From assembly GCA_029216955.1 (NCBI GenBank), contig JANAVB010033217.1:2821147-2885146 (forward strand): a stretch of DNA of 64,000 bases, given 5' to 3'. Source of the stretch: Iris pallida (Eukaryota > Streptophyta > Magnoliopsida > Asparagales > Iridaceae). The position numbers and the translations under genes are program-made. The notes under the pieces were generated by a model. It did not search any database, was not told the origin of the DNA, and saw only the letters and a program-made list of their open reading frames with translations. Shown here piece by piece: positions 46,926 through 58,200 of the stretch. Numbering within the stretch: position 1 is the first letter of the stretch; every line of letters begins with the position of its first letter.

Positions 46926-48000
46926 TCATGAGTAGTACTTTATTAGGAACTTGCCATTGATGGGCATCATGAACAAGTCTCCGTTCGGTCGAGCGAGGCG
47001 GTAAGCACCGTTTGAGTATACTGTCTCTATGATGAAAGGTCCCTCCCACTTGGGCTCGAACTTTCCTGGTGTTTTGTGAGTCAATACCATCGGCCTCCTG
47101 ACTGCCAGGACCAGGTCGCCTACTTGAAAAGTTCTCTGCTTGACCTTTTTGTTGAAAGCCTGTGATATGCGAACTTGATAGAGTTCAATGTGCTGCTGAG
47201 CTAGGAGACGCTTTTCGTCAAGTGCTTCCAATTTTCGCAGACGACGACGCTGGTTGTCTTCTTCTGTTAATTAGTTTGTGAGCGCCACACGGAGTGAGGG
47301 TATCTGAATCTCGAGAGGCAGTACTGCTTCGCTCCTGTAGACTAAGGAGAACGGGGCATGCCCGTCGGGGTTCGTACCGTTGTACGGTAAGCCCAAAGAC
47401 ATTCGTCGAGATTTTTGTCCCAGTTGTGTTTGTTAGACGACACGACCTTTTTGAGTAGCTTGATGATGGTCTTGTTAAAAGCCTCGGCCAATCCGTTTGC
47501 TGCCGGATTGTAGGCGGTTGATGCCACGTTCTGAATGCGATTCTTGTCACAGAATCTGCTGAAAACATGGCTGATGAACTGTAGACCGTTATCATGGATA
47601 ATCCTTCGAGGTACCCCGAAACGGTAGATGACATGGTGCTTGATGAAGATGATCACCCTGGAGCTTTTTACTTCCGTCAGTGGAACTGCTTCTGCCTATT
47701 TGGAGAAGTAGTCGGTGATAACTAGGATGAAGCGGTGTCCCCTCGATGATAGAGGGGTGATCGATCCTACAATGTCTATGCCCCAAGCTTCGAAGGGCCA
47801 AGGCGACCGTAGGATGTAGTGGTTCCGACGGTGTATGGATGAAGTCGGCGTGGAGCTGGCAAGCATGGCACTTTTTAGCATAGTCGACAGCGTCGGCTGC
47901 CATGGTTGGCCAGTAGTAACCCATGCGTTACAGTCGATCCTGCAACTTAGGGCCAGGTTGATGAGCCTCGCAAGTCCCATTATGAGCTTTCCGAAGGGCT
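46926..48000 (-). pseudogene. pol: Element D integrase
   Basis: HHCC region: [19 protein letters not shown] stop occurs at 47928 and a frameshift near 47805, after which [16 protein letters not shown] and NGLAEAFNKT carry the DDE residues. YFSK*AEAVP has a TAG in place of Trp (47696), as in B. A frameshift after RTPTG (~47355) returns to the first frame for the C-terminal FQVGDLVLAVRRPM and KWEGPF, ending at 46926. Confidence 0.9.
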
Positions 48001-50220
48001 TCAGCTGCTTCTTCGCTGGATAGACATCGAAGGAAAAGTCCATCGAAGGAACGTCGGTACAGCATTTTCGTAGCTGTATCATAATAGAACCGACGGGAAC
48101 GTCTTCTGACTGAGACGACTTCCTCCGGGTCTTCTGAAAGAATTCCATAGACAGCGAAGTCGATGAATGGGAACCTCCAGTCTCGGACATTAACACCGAC
48201 GCTTGTCGTCATAGCATGGGCCATTTGTGAGCATAGGTTGTTTTTGGGACAGATCAAGTCTCGACCGACTACCGTGACGTAGTATTGAGTCCCGAGGGGT
48301 GCTTCTAATGAAGCTGCGATGTCGGCCAGAGCATCAGCCTCCAGGTTTTGTAGCCGAGGTACGTGTTCTATAAAGAACTTAGTGAAGGTTGAAATAATAT
48401 TCAATAAAGCTTCATGGTAAGGAACCAGATCTTCATGGCGAACTTCGTACTGCCCTCGGATTTGATTAACGACGAGTTTTGAGTCGCCGTAAGCTTCCAG
48501 ATGATCCACCCCCAACTGTTGCGCCAGCTGGAGTCCAATGATGAGAGCGTTGTACTCAGCAACATTGTTGGAGCATGGCTTTGAAAGAGAGTAGGCACGC
48601 TGGATGACCAGCTGATCGGGAAAGACTAAGACTACCCCCACTCCTGCGATGATTTAGCCATTGGGGCCTGTTCTTGAAGCGCCATCGAAAAATACCCGCC
48701 AGACGGAGTTTTCTTCGGTGACGTTTGATTCTTGGACCTCATCCGAGATATCTTCATAGAGTCTGGAGGACTCTGGGATGGGGTGTGTAGCTAAAAAGTC
48801 GACTAGAGCTTGGCCCTTGATGGCTTTTTGTGGGACGAAGACCATATTATATGGCGTCAAAAGAATTACCCATGTAGCTAGTCGGGAGTTCAAGGATCCC
48901 GGCTTCGCCAAGAGAGCCCTGAGTGGATTGACTCGGGAGATGACATAAATTTTCTGGCCCGAAACATAATGGCGAGTCTTCTGGATGGCGAATACCAAAG
49001 CCAAATACTCTTTTTCGACGGAGTTGTACCGGTGTTCGACCTCGATCATTGTTCTACTAAGGTAGTAGATAGCTTGCTCGTAGCCCGCATCGTTGTTCTG
49101 AGCCAACAAAGCGCTGAACGAATGATCAATGGCAAGGATGTAGAGGAGAAATGGTTTGTCTACGACGGGTGCCACCAGGACTGGCGGGCTCGTCAAGTAA
49201 GCTTTGATATCGTCGAAAGCTTTCTGGCATTCTTCTGTCCAGACGTAGGAGACTCCCTTCTTCATGAGCTGGGTGAAGGGATGGAATTTTCCGAAAAGGT
49301 TTGCTATAAACCTTCGGATGTATGCCAGACGCCCCTGCAGGCCTCGAAGTTCTCGAAGGTTCTTCGGAGGGTACATGTCAAGGATGGCTTTGGTTTTCTC
49401 GGGATCGACATGAATGCCTTTCGCCGTGATAATAAAGCCCAAGAACTTTCCGCTGGAAAACCCAAGGATGGATTTAGCAGGGTTCATCTTGAGTTGATGC
49501 GCTCGCATGAGATCGAAGACTGTCTTTAGGTCTTGTAGGTGATCCCCTTTGAGACGGCTCTTGACGACGATATCATCAACATAGCATTCAACTATCTTGT
49601 GAAGATGTTGACGGAAAATGGTACTCATAGCTCGTTGGTATGTAGCACCCGCGTTCTTCAAGCCAAAGGGCATCACTGTATAGCAGAAAACCTCCTTCGG
49701 AGTCCTGAATGACGTATGTTTTACGTCATCGGGGAACATCTTGATCTGGTTGTAGTCCGAGTATCCGTCCATGAAAGACATGCGTTCAAAGCCATATGTA
49801 TCGTCGATCATCACGTTAGTGATTGGAAGCAGGAATTCGTCCTTCGGGCAAGCGGTATTGAGATCCCTGAAGTCGATACAGACCCGTATCTTTCCATTCT
49901 TCTTAGTGACATGGACGACATTAGCCACCCAGTCCGGATGTTGCTCTTCACGGATGAACCCGCTGCTCAGGAGTTTGTCCACCTCCTGATCGATAGCGTT
50001 CATGATGTTAGGACGAAAGCGTCATTGTTGTTGTTTTACAGGCTTAGCATCAGGCAAGATGTTAAGTCTATGCATTGCGATCTGGGGATTAAGTCCCGGC
50101 ATATTTTCGTAGGTCCAGGCGAAGACGTCGATATATTCTTTGGCCAATTGGACCAAAGACTCCCGGTCTTCTCCCTTTAGACTTTTGCTAATAAAGATGG
50201 GCTTAGAAGGAGATCCATCC
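48001..50220 (-). pseudogene. pol: Element D reverse transcriptase and RNase H
   Basis: The best-preserved pol in the window: one open frame of 449 codons (50003-48654) covers RT, with YVDD at 49583-49572, the connection domain and the start of RNase H (VFFDGASRTG). A TAA at 48654 (Lys in E) interrupts it; RNase H continues in frame to 48001 with AEYNAL, GDSKLV and EADALA. Upstream, KPIFISKSLKGEDRE and YIDVFAW are in the same frame, with a stop at 50022. All catalytic residues are kept. Confidence 0.92.
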
Positions 50221-51909
50221 CCAAGGTCAACCTGTTCGACCTCGTCTTCGGTCGGGGGCTCTCGTAATTCAAAATGAGACTCCCACTGTGCTCCTAGGCG
50301 TTGAGCCCAGGGTTCTTTCTCAAAGAATTCCGGCGTTTGGTCATCGCCTTCATTCTCTTGAGATTGTGCAGATGCCACGTTGACAGATAGCACCTTCCTG
50401 AGGACTGAGCCGATACTGGTATAGGAATCCCAAGTTGATGCTTCGGATGAATGAGAGTGTTCCACTTCTTCTGCATCTGAACTCTCTGGAGTTGCCGACG
50501 ACGTGACATAGCCCACCCCCCGTCGAGTACGATAATTGTAGTCAAGTGGCTTTCCTTTAGGTGTTGGGAGCCGAAGGGGAAGACGCCGGCCTTTGCCGTA
50601 GTTCAGGCCTTTGTTGCTCTTCAGATCGTAACCCATCTTTTGGATGAGGTACTTTGCCTTGTCCGTGTACCGATAGACTTGTATTCTGCCGGCATCTGGT
50701 TCTGGCTCGAGTGGCGGAAGGTCTTGATGACGCTCGACTTTGCCGAAGATGATGGGTTCTTCATCCCAATTCTGCGGTAGGACTATAAAATAGACTTCTT
50801 GGGACGGGACTACTCAATTTACATGATTGACGGTCGTTATTTGTGTTTGCAACGACCGTAGAGCATTATCTAGTGTATACATGGCATTCCAATGTGGAAG
50901 ACTAGAATAATTGAAAGACACTCTATTATTGATAAAAATACGAGATTTTGTCCCGCGGGATTACATTATCAAGGGAAGGTGCATATATATCAGCAGATAT
51001 GTACTCTCCTAACTCTTCATCTGTGAGCACCGGGGTCGGTTCGGGAGATTCTACCGTAGACTTGACCTTAGGATCCGAGAGGGCTGTGTGGGCCTTCTCT
51101 TGCAGCTTGGATGATTGCGGAGGCTTGCCTTTAAGACGCACCTTCAGGGGTGCCTCGACTGCGCCTCCGATGACAGGTGCCTTCCCCTGTAGTTTTGCCA
51201 CAAGGGGAGCCGACGTCTGAGAAGGTTTTCCCTTGAGCCGTATCTTCAAGGGAGCTTCAGTAGGTGCTCTACCTAGAGAAGTCGGTGCTTTTCCAGGTAG
51301 CTTGATGGTCATGGGAGGCAGCATCTGAGGCGGTTTCCCTTTAAATCGAATCTTCAAAGGAGCGTCAGAAATCATCTCCGGCTCCATGTCTGGCTCTGCC
51401 GTTGTTTCTGCTTCATCATCAGCGTCGTTGGCTTCCCCTTCGTCGAGCGACTTGTATAGGGTGGCATCGGTGAAGTAGGCTTCCACCCCCTTGAAAGGTT
51501 CAATGTCCGCGAACTCTGTCCGGATGATGTCATTGGTGGACACGTACTTCATATATTGGTGGAGTGTAGATGGCACCACCATGTACATATGAAGCCACGG
51601 ACAACCCAGCAGGAGGTTGTAGTTGACATCGGTATCCACGACATAGCAAGTCTCCTCGGTTCGGAGGTTACCGATATGACATTTCGGCCGTATTTTGTCC
51701 AACGGTTCACTTTTGCTAGCATTAAAACCGCTGATTGTCGTGTTGGAGGGCGCCAGTCGGTACATCGGGATCACCAGTGTTGACAGCAGAGTCCTAGGGA
51801 TGATGCTGAGGGAAGACCCTAGATCAATCTGAATCCGCTTTACCTTGACGGAGCCTACATACCCTGTGTAGTACAGTGGCATGTTGTGCCGGTTATGCTT
51901 GAGCAGCAT
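50221..51909 (-). pseudogene. pro: Element D protease and linker
   Basis: Open from 51909 to 50926: protease with DLGSS (~51834; Leu replaces the Pro seen in B and E), YNLLLGCPWL, then linker units KIRFKGKPPQ, TIKLPGKAP, KIRLKGKPSQ, VAKLQGKAP and KVRLKGKPPQ (51370-51090). After a stop following DKISYFYQ, the linker resumes with MGYDLKSNKGLNYG (50636). Confidence 0.85.
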
Positions 51910-52764
51910 GTCTTATTGGATGAAGGTTATGTTGGGGATAACCTCATCCGCACAATGGCAGCACGCACATATGGTCGGGAGATCCTCGGGCTGCTTGACC
52001 TGGCTGATGAAGGACTCAGCATCCTTCAAAGCTTCACAGAGAGCTTCGCGAGTATCTTTGGAAAGACGAAGAAGCTCGTACAGAGATAAACGGGCAGGAG
52101 TACCAGCAAGTTGTGCCAGTATATCAAAGTTGTGGGGCTTGGCTAGCCCCGAAGCATTCTCCTTTCGCAAAGGCTTGTCGAAACGGGCCTCTACATGCTT
52201 CTGTTTATTGGCTGCTGGAGGCTTGGATGGAGCTCCTTCTTCGGCAGCAGGGGCAGTGCAGGGAGGCACCATCTCAACGGCAGCTTTGTCGGGTTGGACG
52301 TTCAGTTGCGAACGGGTTTGTACAGGAAGAGCCTCTTCTACGGAGGAAGACCATGCAGCAAGACTTGATCTTCTTGCCCTTAGCTTTGGAGGTAGAGCGT
52401 ACCCCCGGTTGAGTAATCTCGGAGACGAGATCGGGGTGAACCCATAAGATCTCTCCCCGAGATGTGTTGAGTGGGATGAGTCCACTCACGTTGTCACGAA
52501 TAGGTGGTAGGTTGACCACCTCCATTGTCGCCTTTGGGATGGGGATGACGCCATCTTGTGTTGTGGTTGGCGACCGGGTGCCGAATTGGAGCGACACCAG
52601 GTTAGCCGAAACTGTCTTCTCCTCGTAATCGACGGAGATGACATTCGCATTGATCATGCGCTGGATGTAGTTCTTGAGGACGTAGCAGTCCTGAGTTGGA
52701 TGTCCTACAAACCGATGGTAGCGACAGTACCTCAGATTGTCCACTCTTCCAACCTCGTTGTCAC
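51910..52764 (-). pseudogene. gag: Element D gag, C-terminal part
   Basis: Begins at the LTR junction with GRVDNLRYCRYHRF, i.e. at the C-x2-H-x4-H-x4-C zinc knuckle (~52735-52690). IPIPKATMEVVNLPP and ILWVHPDLVSE follow, a frameshift near 52340, then LSLYELLRLSKD and a stop at 51913 just before protease. Everything upstream of the knuckle is beyond the inserted LTR. Confidence 0.85.
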
Positions 52765-53174
52765 GACCCGCACCCGTTTTTCGGATACGAGATGTGTCCA
52801 AGCCAGCCTACGCCGCAGAGTCGGCGGTAGAACGCTGTCACGGCCATGATGCTCAAAATCACAAAAGAATAACATTTATTGCTCATTCACATTTCTAGAT
52901 TTATTACAACAATTACAAGATTTACATTTAAAGAAAAATACAAAGTTTTACAACTAATGAAAATGATATAACTTCTATCTAATTTCTAGGTTTATGTCTG
53001 CAAGTACACCCGAATCTCCCAAGCTAAGTGAAGCCACAGCTAACCTGAAAAATGTTGGTTTCCAGTCAGGAATGGAACAAGTACACAAACCGACGACAAT
53101 GCAAAAACACAATAGAATTAACAAGACATGAAAATAACATATGAGAGATGACAACTGGCAGATAACTGATGACA
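52765..53174 (-). mobile_element. Right-flank chromovirus-like LTR, 3'-terminal part
   Basis: Begins TGTCACGACCCGC on the plus strand at the exact point where D's gag stops. Read on the minus strand it is an LTR 3' end (...GGGTCGTGACA), in the opposite orientation to the LTR end at 2015. It continues after the CACTA insertion at 60263. Confidence 0.6.
53172..53174. repeat. CACTA target-site duplication, left (ACA)
   Basis: ACA directly before CACTACTAAAATA, and ACA again at 60260-60262 directly after the right terminus. Three bases is the standard CACTA duplication length. Confidence 0.9.
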
Positions 53175-53189
53175 CACTACTAAAATAAC

Positions 53190-53625
53190 CCATATTAGCG
53201 ACGTCAGGAGACGTCGCTAAAAATGGAAAATACGTCGCTAAAACAACTTAGCGACGTATTTAGCGACGAAAAATGGACGTCGCTTATATGCAAGTCGCAA
53301 ATGGCAATTTAGTCGTCGAACGTCGCTATTGGCGACGTGGCGTTCATTGTCGCTAGACGTCGCTAAATGGAGCGACAGATAGCGACGTATCACTACGTCG
53401 CCAACGTTGCGACGTAAAGCGACCACTGGCGACGCTGTATAATTTATATATGATGACATGGCATGGCAGCCACGTGGCATCTTAGCGACGTCTACAGACA
53501 TATTAGCGACGGACAGTAGCGACATCTAGTGACGTGACGTCACTATTTAGCGACGTATAGCGACTGCTACATTCCGTCGCAGGACGTCGCAGAATGTCGC
53601 TATACGTCGCAGATATTATAAAAAA
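53190..53625. repeat. CACTA subterminal repeats, left
   Basis: About 25 copies of AGCGACGT, GACGTCGCTA or close variants on both strands. In En/Spm, subterminal motifs bind TNPA and are needed for transposition. Confidence 0.92.
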
Positions 53626-53636
53626 AAATATAATTG

Positions 53637-53980
53637 ATATTTTTGTTATGCTGTGTGTCTGTGTTTACAGTGTGTGTGAAGTGCAGTGTTCGAACCATCG
53701 ACAGTTTCGCTTACTGTTCTATGTTTTATCTTGGATAGAAAGAGCAACAGTTCAGGGTGCACTTCTCAGAGCTTCCGCTTCACGTCCTTCACCTTCTCGG
53801 GAACCTTTACGACGTCCCGAGAAAGTGAAGGACGTGAAAATGAAGCTCTCAGAAGTGCACCCTGAACTGTTGCTATTTCTATCCAAGATAACACATACAA
53901 CAGTAATCGAAACTGTCGATGGTTCCAAACACTGCATTTCACATTCACTATAAACACAGACACACATTATAACAAAAATA
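53637..53980. ncRNA. Long foldback: candidate small-RNA hairpin in CACTA
   Basis: The left arm (53637-53802) and right arm (53815-53980) are reverse complements at roughly 90% identity by eye with only one small gap, separated by a 12-base loop. The longest perfect blocks include CAACAGTTCAGGGTGCACTT and CACGTCCTTCAC. A transcript from either strand would fold into a ~166-bp stem. Short open frames in the arms mirror each other and are likely incidental. It lies between the subterminal repeats and the TNPA-like gene. Rice CACTA elements carry miR820 hairpins; I cannot tell whether this one is related or processed. Confidence 0.6.
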
Positions 53981-54326
53981 CACAATATTTTTTTAAAAAA
54001 TTTGGCAGCACCTCCTTTGTATATCAGATCATCGCTTATAACCCAGCGTAGGTATATTTGTGATCCCCGTCGCAGATATCACAAAGTAAATATCACAATA
54101 AAAACAGGAGGCAGTGCAAAGTAAATATCTCAGACTCAAATCCTCACAAACATCCAATAGAGTCAAATAAAAATGGAAGATAAAAAGTCTCCCACTAAGT
54201 GTATAAACAACAGTTGTATGAATAAACAATTTGCCCATAGGGCCAATACATACAAGTCATAAAAAACTAATAAAATTACTGTAGACCCCTGTCGCGCAAC
54301 TGGGATAGAATGTAGTCATACTGCTC

Positions 54327-56264
54327 CTAGGTGAGCTGTACCGTAAGGGCAGTAGGAGGCAGTACAATGTCTGGAGTCGGCGCCGGAGGCAGTGCAGTAT
54401 CTGGAGTCGGCGCCGTCGATGTACCGGGAGGACGTATCTGCTCCAGCTCTCGCAGTCGCTCACCATGCGCAGCAAGGGATCTCACCACCCTCTCAGTACT
54501 CGCCTCAAGCGAAGCCGAAACCTGAGTGAGTGAGGCAGATATACTCCTCTGCGATCCCTCCAGCTCGACCTGTCTACGCTCTGTGCGCTGCGTAGACTCG
54601 GTGAGCGTCTGCAAGCTGGCAGCTGTAGCCTGATGCAGAGTCATCAGCTCCTGTATACTGCGCTCGACCGCATCAAATCGTCCAGTGACGATCGGAGGGT
54701 CGGATCGTCACTCGACCGCATCAAAAATCTGCTGCTGTAACTCGCGATGCAGCTCCTCGATCTTACGAAGGATATCCCCAACTCGTGATGACGCCTACGA
54801 AGCCGGAGACTGCGCACTGACAGAGGGGGCCCGGGATGACTCCGTAGCCAAATATGTGTCGTAGGATCCCGTACCGTAGTACGTACCCTTCTGAAGATCG
54901 CCAACGGCGGTCATCCAGAGCTCGTCCTACGATGGAGCTGTAGGCGGCTGGAAGGAACTACCAGCCCCTCCCTCTGCTGGCGCACTAGCAGCAGCAGCCG
55001 CCTCCTGCTGTAGCCGAACAAACTCGGCCTAGAACATGTTTGCTAACGTGTAAGTGTTTGCTAAAGTCTATATTGATATCTATTTTCATGTTTTCTAAGT
55101 TATAGTAAATTAATATAAAGAATAGAACATACATATGCCTGTGTCGCCCTCTCGTCAATAAACTCCCCAGCCCTCCGATGTGTAACCAGGAAGACGGTCA
55201 CCATGTTCGGGTCCTCACCCTTTTTTACCTGTTAAAATATATTATCTATTATTAGTATTAAACATTCTATATCGAACTATATATAAATTAATGTCCGTCA
55301 GAGGAAACGTACCAGACGACAAAAATGCTCCGTCATCGGAATGGAGCTACCACACCACTTACCGGCGCTCGACCGCGCCACCTTGGCCTTCTCAGACCGC
55401 TCCTGGTACCTGCGCTCGCTGAATCTAGCCTTCATCGCAGTCCACTGCTCTGGCGTAATCCAACCCTGGATCGGCTGTCCGGAGCGATCACGACGCTTCT
55501 GGTCGTCGATCGCATCACGGATGAGCTTGGCTGCGACGGCAGAAAATTGGCCTTCGATCCTCGCCGCCCGGTGTGGTAGATAGAAATAGGTCCTCTACAA
55601 GAAGTAAAATACAAAAGTTGTATAATATACACAAATGATTATTAAAATTTAAAAATAAACAAATTTTTTACCTTGAAGTGGGCGAACCAAAAGGCCTTCC
55701 TATCTGCGGGAGCATCTGAGTAGTTGAGCCAAGGCCCACCATAGTTCTGCCTCAGAAATTGCCCCAGATGTCTCTGTACTACAGAAGGCCGATATCTATA
55801 CAATAAAAAAATTTCATGAATATATATGTACATATAATCATTTGAGAAATATATATTAATTAATTAACTTACTTCATAGGCCCGTCCGTCCAAATCTCCA
55901 TACGCGTCTCGCCCGGGGGAGCGCATAGAGGGTCGCTCTCACCTCCTGCCTGGACAGGTTCAATCTGATCGTCGGCCTCCATATGCTCGGCGTCGGCTGC
56001 CCCCATAGAGCCGTCGACAGGAGGAATGTTGGACAGGGGATCGAGGATGCTGGACGACGAGGGATCAGAAAGGCTGGACGACGAGGGAGGAGTCGACAAC
56101 CTGCTGGAACTGCCCTGTCCCGGTAATGGACCGGGAACAGAACGGTACAATGGCGTACTCGGAGATGAGGATGAGGGTACGGAACTGCCGTCTCCATCCC
56201 CAGCCCGAGGCTGACGGGACTGGCTAATATATAATCCTCCGTGTCGTCCTCCTGGTCTAGTCAT
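54327..56264 (-). pseudogene. TNPA-like / Transposase_24 gene, five exons
   Basis: Exons: 56264-55873, 55795-55672, 55594-55313, 55228-55133 and 55028-54327. All junctions are GT...AG and the exon lengths (392, 124, 282, 96, 702) keep one frame. The protein starts MTRPGGRHGG, has a Ser/Pro-rich N part, then a conserved core: HLGQFLRQNYGGPWLNYS, KAFWFAHFK, GWITPEQWTAMKARF, EDPNMVTVFLVTHRR. The C-terminal part is coiled-coil-like (QELMTLHQATAASLQTL, LSRSLAAHGERLRELE-type). Stops at 54929, 54797 and 54710 lie in exon 5, so this copy makes at most a truncated protein. In the En/Spm model the second protein binds subterminal repeats. Confidence 0.75.
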
Positions 56265-56423
56265 ACCTGATAATAACATATGACAATAAAACAAAAATAC
56301 ATATTTATATGATAGACATCACAGATTTTTGAAAAATATCATAGTCACAGATAAAAGTGTCACTAAAGTGTCATAGATTTATTATTACAAAAATACATAT
56401 TTATATGATAGACATCACAGATT

Positions 56424-56786
56424 TTAATCCTCTTCTAAAAATTTATCTAGTTCGTTTAGCTCATCTTTTTCTTCTTCTTCTTCCTCCTCTACATCTTCAC
56501 TTTCATCTTCAGATAATTCTACTTCTTCTACACAATTAGATGTGTAATGAGGAACTTCCGTCGTGTCCACTTCTATAATATTTGTTACAAGAGGTAGTTC
56601 ATCTTGTTGATAAGCTATATCGTCAACCTCAAAAGTATTTCTAGCTTTGGTCTTGCATACTGCCCACCAGTCCGACCTTGTTGTTCCCCGTTTAGGATAA
56701 CTTGTGAAGTACACGAGCTGAGCCTGACTTGATAGGATAAATGGTTCATAGGCTTGATATCGACGCCGATAGTTTATACACGTCAA
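56424..56786 (-). pseudogene. CACTA transposase C-terminal part (DUF4216-like)
   Basis: YEPFILSSQAQLVYFTSYPK, WWAVCKTKARNTFEV and a very acidic tail ending FLEED fit the DUF4216 end of plant Tnp2 transposases. It joins directly to the N-terminal half at ~56770 in another frame, so the intervening transposase core is deleted. Confidence 0.7.
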
Positions 56787-57966
56787 TGTTCCTCTTGGGA
56801 TTGTTCGGACCAGGAATTATAACGGTTAGAAACATATACTGAGTCTTCATGCACATCCAAGGCGGTAGGTTATACGGAGCGACAATCACAGGCCAGCACG
56901 AATACTGGGATCCCAAAAGACCAAAAGGAGTCAAACCGTCAGAAGATAGTCCCAACCTGATATTACGCGGATCTGAAGCAAAATCAGGATACACTCGATC
57001 AAAGTGCTTCCACGCTTCTCCATCGGATGGGTGATCCAACACTCTTTCAATCTGTTCTCGCATGTGCCAACTCATATTTTCGGCCGTCTCTTTCACCAAA
57101 AATAATCTTTGCAACCGCGGCGTTAAAGGCAAGTAGTGCATTGAATCGGTCGGTCTTCTTGCACCGGTAGACCTTCCTGTACTAGTTGTCTTATAGCGAT
57201 CAGCACCACAAAATCTGCACACATCTGCGTCCTTGTCGTCTTTGTAGTACAGCATGCACCCATTGCGACAGGAATCGATTTTTTTGTATCCCATCCAGAG
57301 CGATCTCACCATCCTCTTAGACCGGTAGAAGTCTTTAGGCAACTTAGCACCCGCCGACAAGATCTCTATAATCAACTCCAGCACTCGGTTGTAGCATTCT
57401 TACGACATGTTAAAATCTGACTTAATGCTCAACAGTCTTGTAACCACCTCCAACGGTGAATGATCCTCACAACCAGGATACAATGGAGTCCTTGCATTCT
57501 CCAGCAACTCCATGAACTGTGCAGCATCGGCGTTCGGTGCCTCCTCAGGTGCATCATGAACGAAACTAGGCCCCGCAGCGTCGAAAACCATGTTCACGCA
57601 CCCGTCGTCGTATGCATGATTATCTGAAACAAAATTAGGTCCCGCATGCATATACGGCTCAACGTAAGGCTCCGGCTCTGATGCTAAAGACACAAGTTCT
57701 CCGTGTGCGGTCCACTGATAGTAATTAGGCGTGAAACCCCTCGAGTACAAATGATATGTCACTTCCACTTCTGGATAATATTTCATGTTATGACATTTCA
57801 CACACGGACACTTAATTTTGGTGCCGTCCATGTACTGAGGGAACGCCTTAGCAAACTGCAGGAACTGCTCTACTCCCGCTATGTATTCATCCCGCACACC
57901 ACACATATCATCAGGACGACGATTGTACATCCATGAACGATTCCGCAAGTAGTAATTCATATCCAT
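56746..57966 (-). pseudogene. CACTA Tnp2 transposase, N-terminal half
   Basis: The transposase-associated domain (MDMNYYLRNRSWMYNR, IKCPCVKCHN, YHLYSRGF; 57966-57680) is followed after a TAA at 57400 by the Tnp2 start: CRNGCMLYYKD, DVCRFCGADRYK, HMREQIERVLDHPSDGEAWK, RNIRLGLSSDGLTPFG, NLPPWMCMK, IIPGPNNPKRNIDVY. The last motif normally continues into the central Tnp2 core; here it ends at ~56746. The start at 57966 is chosen because the domain begins with MDxxYxxRxWMY; an upstream Met exists at 58005. Confidence 0.85.
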
Positions 57967-58031
57967 TTGGAAATAATTCTGCAAAGATGGACACACATTA
58001 TCCAACAGGCAAAAATTCGTATATTATGTCT

Positions 58032-58200
58032 TATTATGGGTCAAACTAAGTTGTACTAAGTTAAACAAAGTCAAACAAGGTCAAGCTAAGTCAAGCAAAG
58101 TCAAACAAGGTCAAACTAGGTCAAGGGTTGACCTACAGTTGACTTTGTCAACTCTTAGTCCAATCTAGGTCAGAATAGTCAACCTTAGTCAACCTACGAC
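58032..58200 (-). promoter_or_regulatory. TTGAC (W-box core) cluster upstream of transposase
   Basis: About twelve TTGAC/GTCAA cores in ~165 bases, the first several spaced every 10 bases (58070, 58080, 58090, 58100, 58110, 58120). It lies just upstream of the transposase start. W-boxes bind WRKY factors; the regular 10-base spacing could also be a decayed tandem repeat. Confidence 0.4.

Larger units (their letters stand above)
45576..52764 (-). mobile_element. Element D: family-2 Tat element, both ends missing
   Basis: Minus-strand order: part of gag, protease, linker, RT, RNase H, integrase, motif array, and a C-terminal piece of the antisense gene. The last ~65 bases before 45576 match the sequence just upstream of the 3' LTR in E and F. 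D's gag is cut at 52765 by the right-hand LTR. Its 3' LTR is not next to its internal end; instead F's LTR lies there in the opposite orientation. Confidence 0.88.

Noticed and set aside
53594..53953. Protein-coding gene in the CACTA foldback
   Set aside because: The frame crosses both arms and the loop, with mirrored peptides on opposite strands; hairpin structure explains it better.
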